Source: Acidimicrobiales bacterium
Lineage (GTDB): Bacteria; Actinomycetota; Acidimicrobiia; Acidimicrobiales; Aldehydirespiratoraceae
Direction: 5' to 3'
Length of the DNA: 6,480 nucleotides
Assembly (NCBI GenBank): GCA_021604885.1
Contig: BQJV01000195.1
Location: 1 to 6,480, forward strand
Shown here: positions 6,410 through 6,480 of the stretch, in pieces
How positions within the stretch are numbered: position 1 is the first letter of the stretch
Layout of the letters: each line of letters opens with the position of its first letter
The notes under the pieces: model-generated
The model's input: the letters and a program-made list of their open reading frames with translations, nothing else
Databases searched by the model: none
What the model was told of the DNA's origin: nothing
Position numbers and translations under genes: made by a program

Positions 6410-6442
6410 GTACTCGGTCACTGAGCAACACCGACTGAGTAC
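6410..6442 (+). other. Hairpin just downstream of proX
   Basis: GTACTCGGTC (6410-6419) pairs with GACTGAGTAC (6433-6442) over ten positions, one of them a G-U wobble, with a 13-base loop. It begins six bases after the proX stop. With no T-run it is more likely a 3'-end stabilising hairpin or the first part of a two-hairpin terminator than a terminator alone. It is an inverted repeat at the DNA level and could also be a protein site. Confidence 0.5.
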
Positions 6443-6454
6443 CCAGAACTGAAG

Positions 6455-6480
6455 GGAGCGGGGCCCACGGGCCCCGCTTC
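6455..6480 (+). terminator. Probable intrinsic terminator of proVWX, cut by window end
   Basis: GCGGGGCC (6458-6465) pairs perfectly with GGCCCCGC (6470-6477) across the loop CACG. The stem extends to GGA/TTC (6455-6457 with 6478-6480, one G-U), giving about 11 bp of mostly G-C pairs. The 3' side is entering a T-containing stretch when the window stops, so the U-tract cannot be verified. Its place 50 bases after the proX stop fits the end of the operon. Confidence 0.65.

Noticed and set aside
5151..6431. 426-codon open frame on the minus strand
   Set aside because: Antisense to proX, with Val-rich low-complexity sequence produced by the complement of the Asp codons. No ribosome binding site or domain supports it.
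1..6480. Mobile elements, CRISPR arrays, tRNA or rRNA genes
   Set aside because: No transposase-like protein, terminal repeats, spaced direct repeats or RNA-gene sequence was seen; gene order and base composition are uniform across the window.

Overview
The window is GC-rich (strong G/C preference at third codon positions) with SD-led genes and acidic, Asp-rich exported protein sequence. This fits a high-GC actinobacterium. The Asp/Ser/Gly lipoprotein linker and the multi-membrane-segment tail on the permease suggest a marine or soil Acidimicrobiia (Ilumatobacter-like) lineage, but that placement is an inference from style, not from a marker gene.

Layout: positions 1-1581 (minus strand) hold a GMC-family choline dehydrogenase (BetA) whose C-terminal end runs off the left edge of the window. 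An 84-bp divergent control region follows. Then, on the plus strand, comes a complete proVWX-type glycine betaine/proline-betaine ABC importer: ProV ATPase with C-terminal CBS region (1666-2883), ProW permease (2883-5054, start codon overlapping the proV stop in TAATG), a 120-bp hairpin-containing gap, and ProX substrate-binding lipoprotein (5175-6404). Two hairpins close the window; the second is a probable intrinsic terminator.

The genes make one physiological module: compatible-solute (osmoprotectant) acquisition. ProX captures a quaternary ammonium compound outside the membrane, ProW and ProV import it at the cost of ATP, and BetA oxidises choline towards betaine aldehyde and glycine betaine. 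The matching betaine aldehyde dehydrogenase (betB) and any BetI-type repressor are not in the window.

Most of this is a well-known system. The part that stands out is ProW. It is about twice the usual length because a normal ProW (about 310 residues) is followed by a roughly 410-residue C-terminal extension with eight predicted membrane segments, which appear to be two copies of a four-segment unit. Other points of interest are a candidate leaderless promoter for betA, a hairpin touching the proV ribosome binding site, two mutually exclusive hairpins before proX, and a tandem duplication inside the Asp-rich ProX linker.
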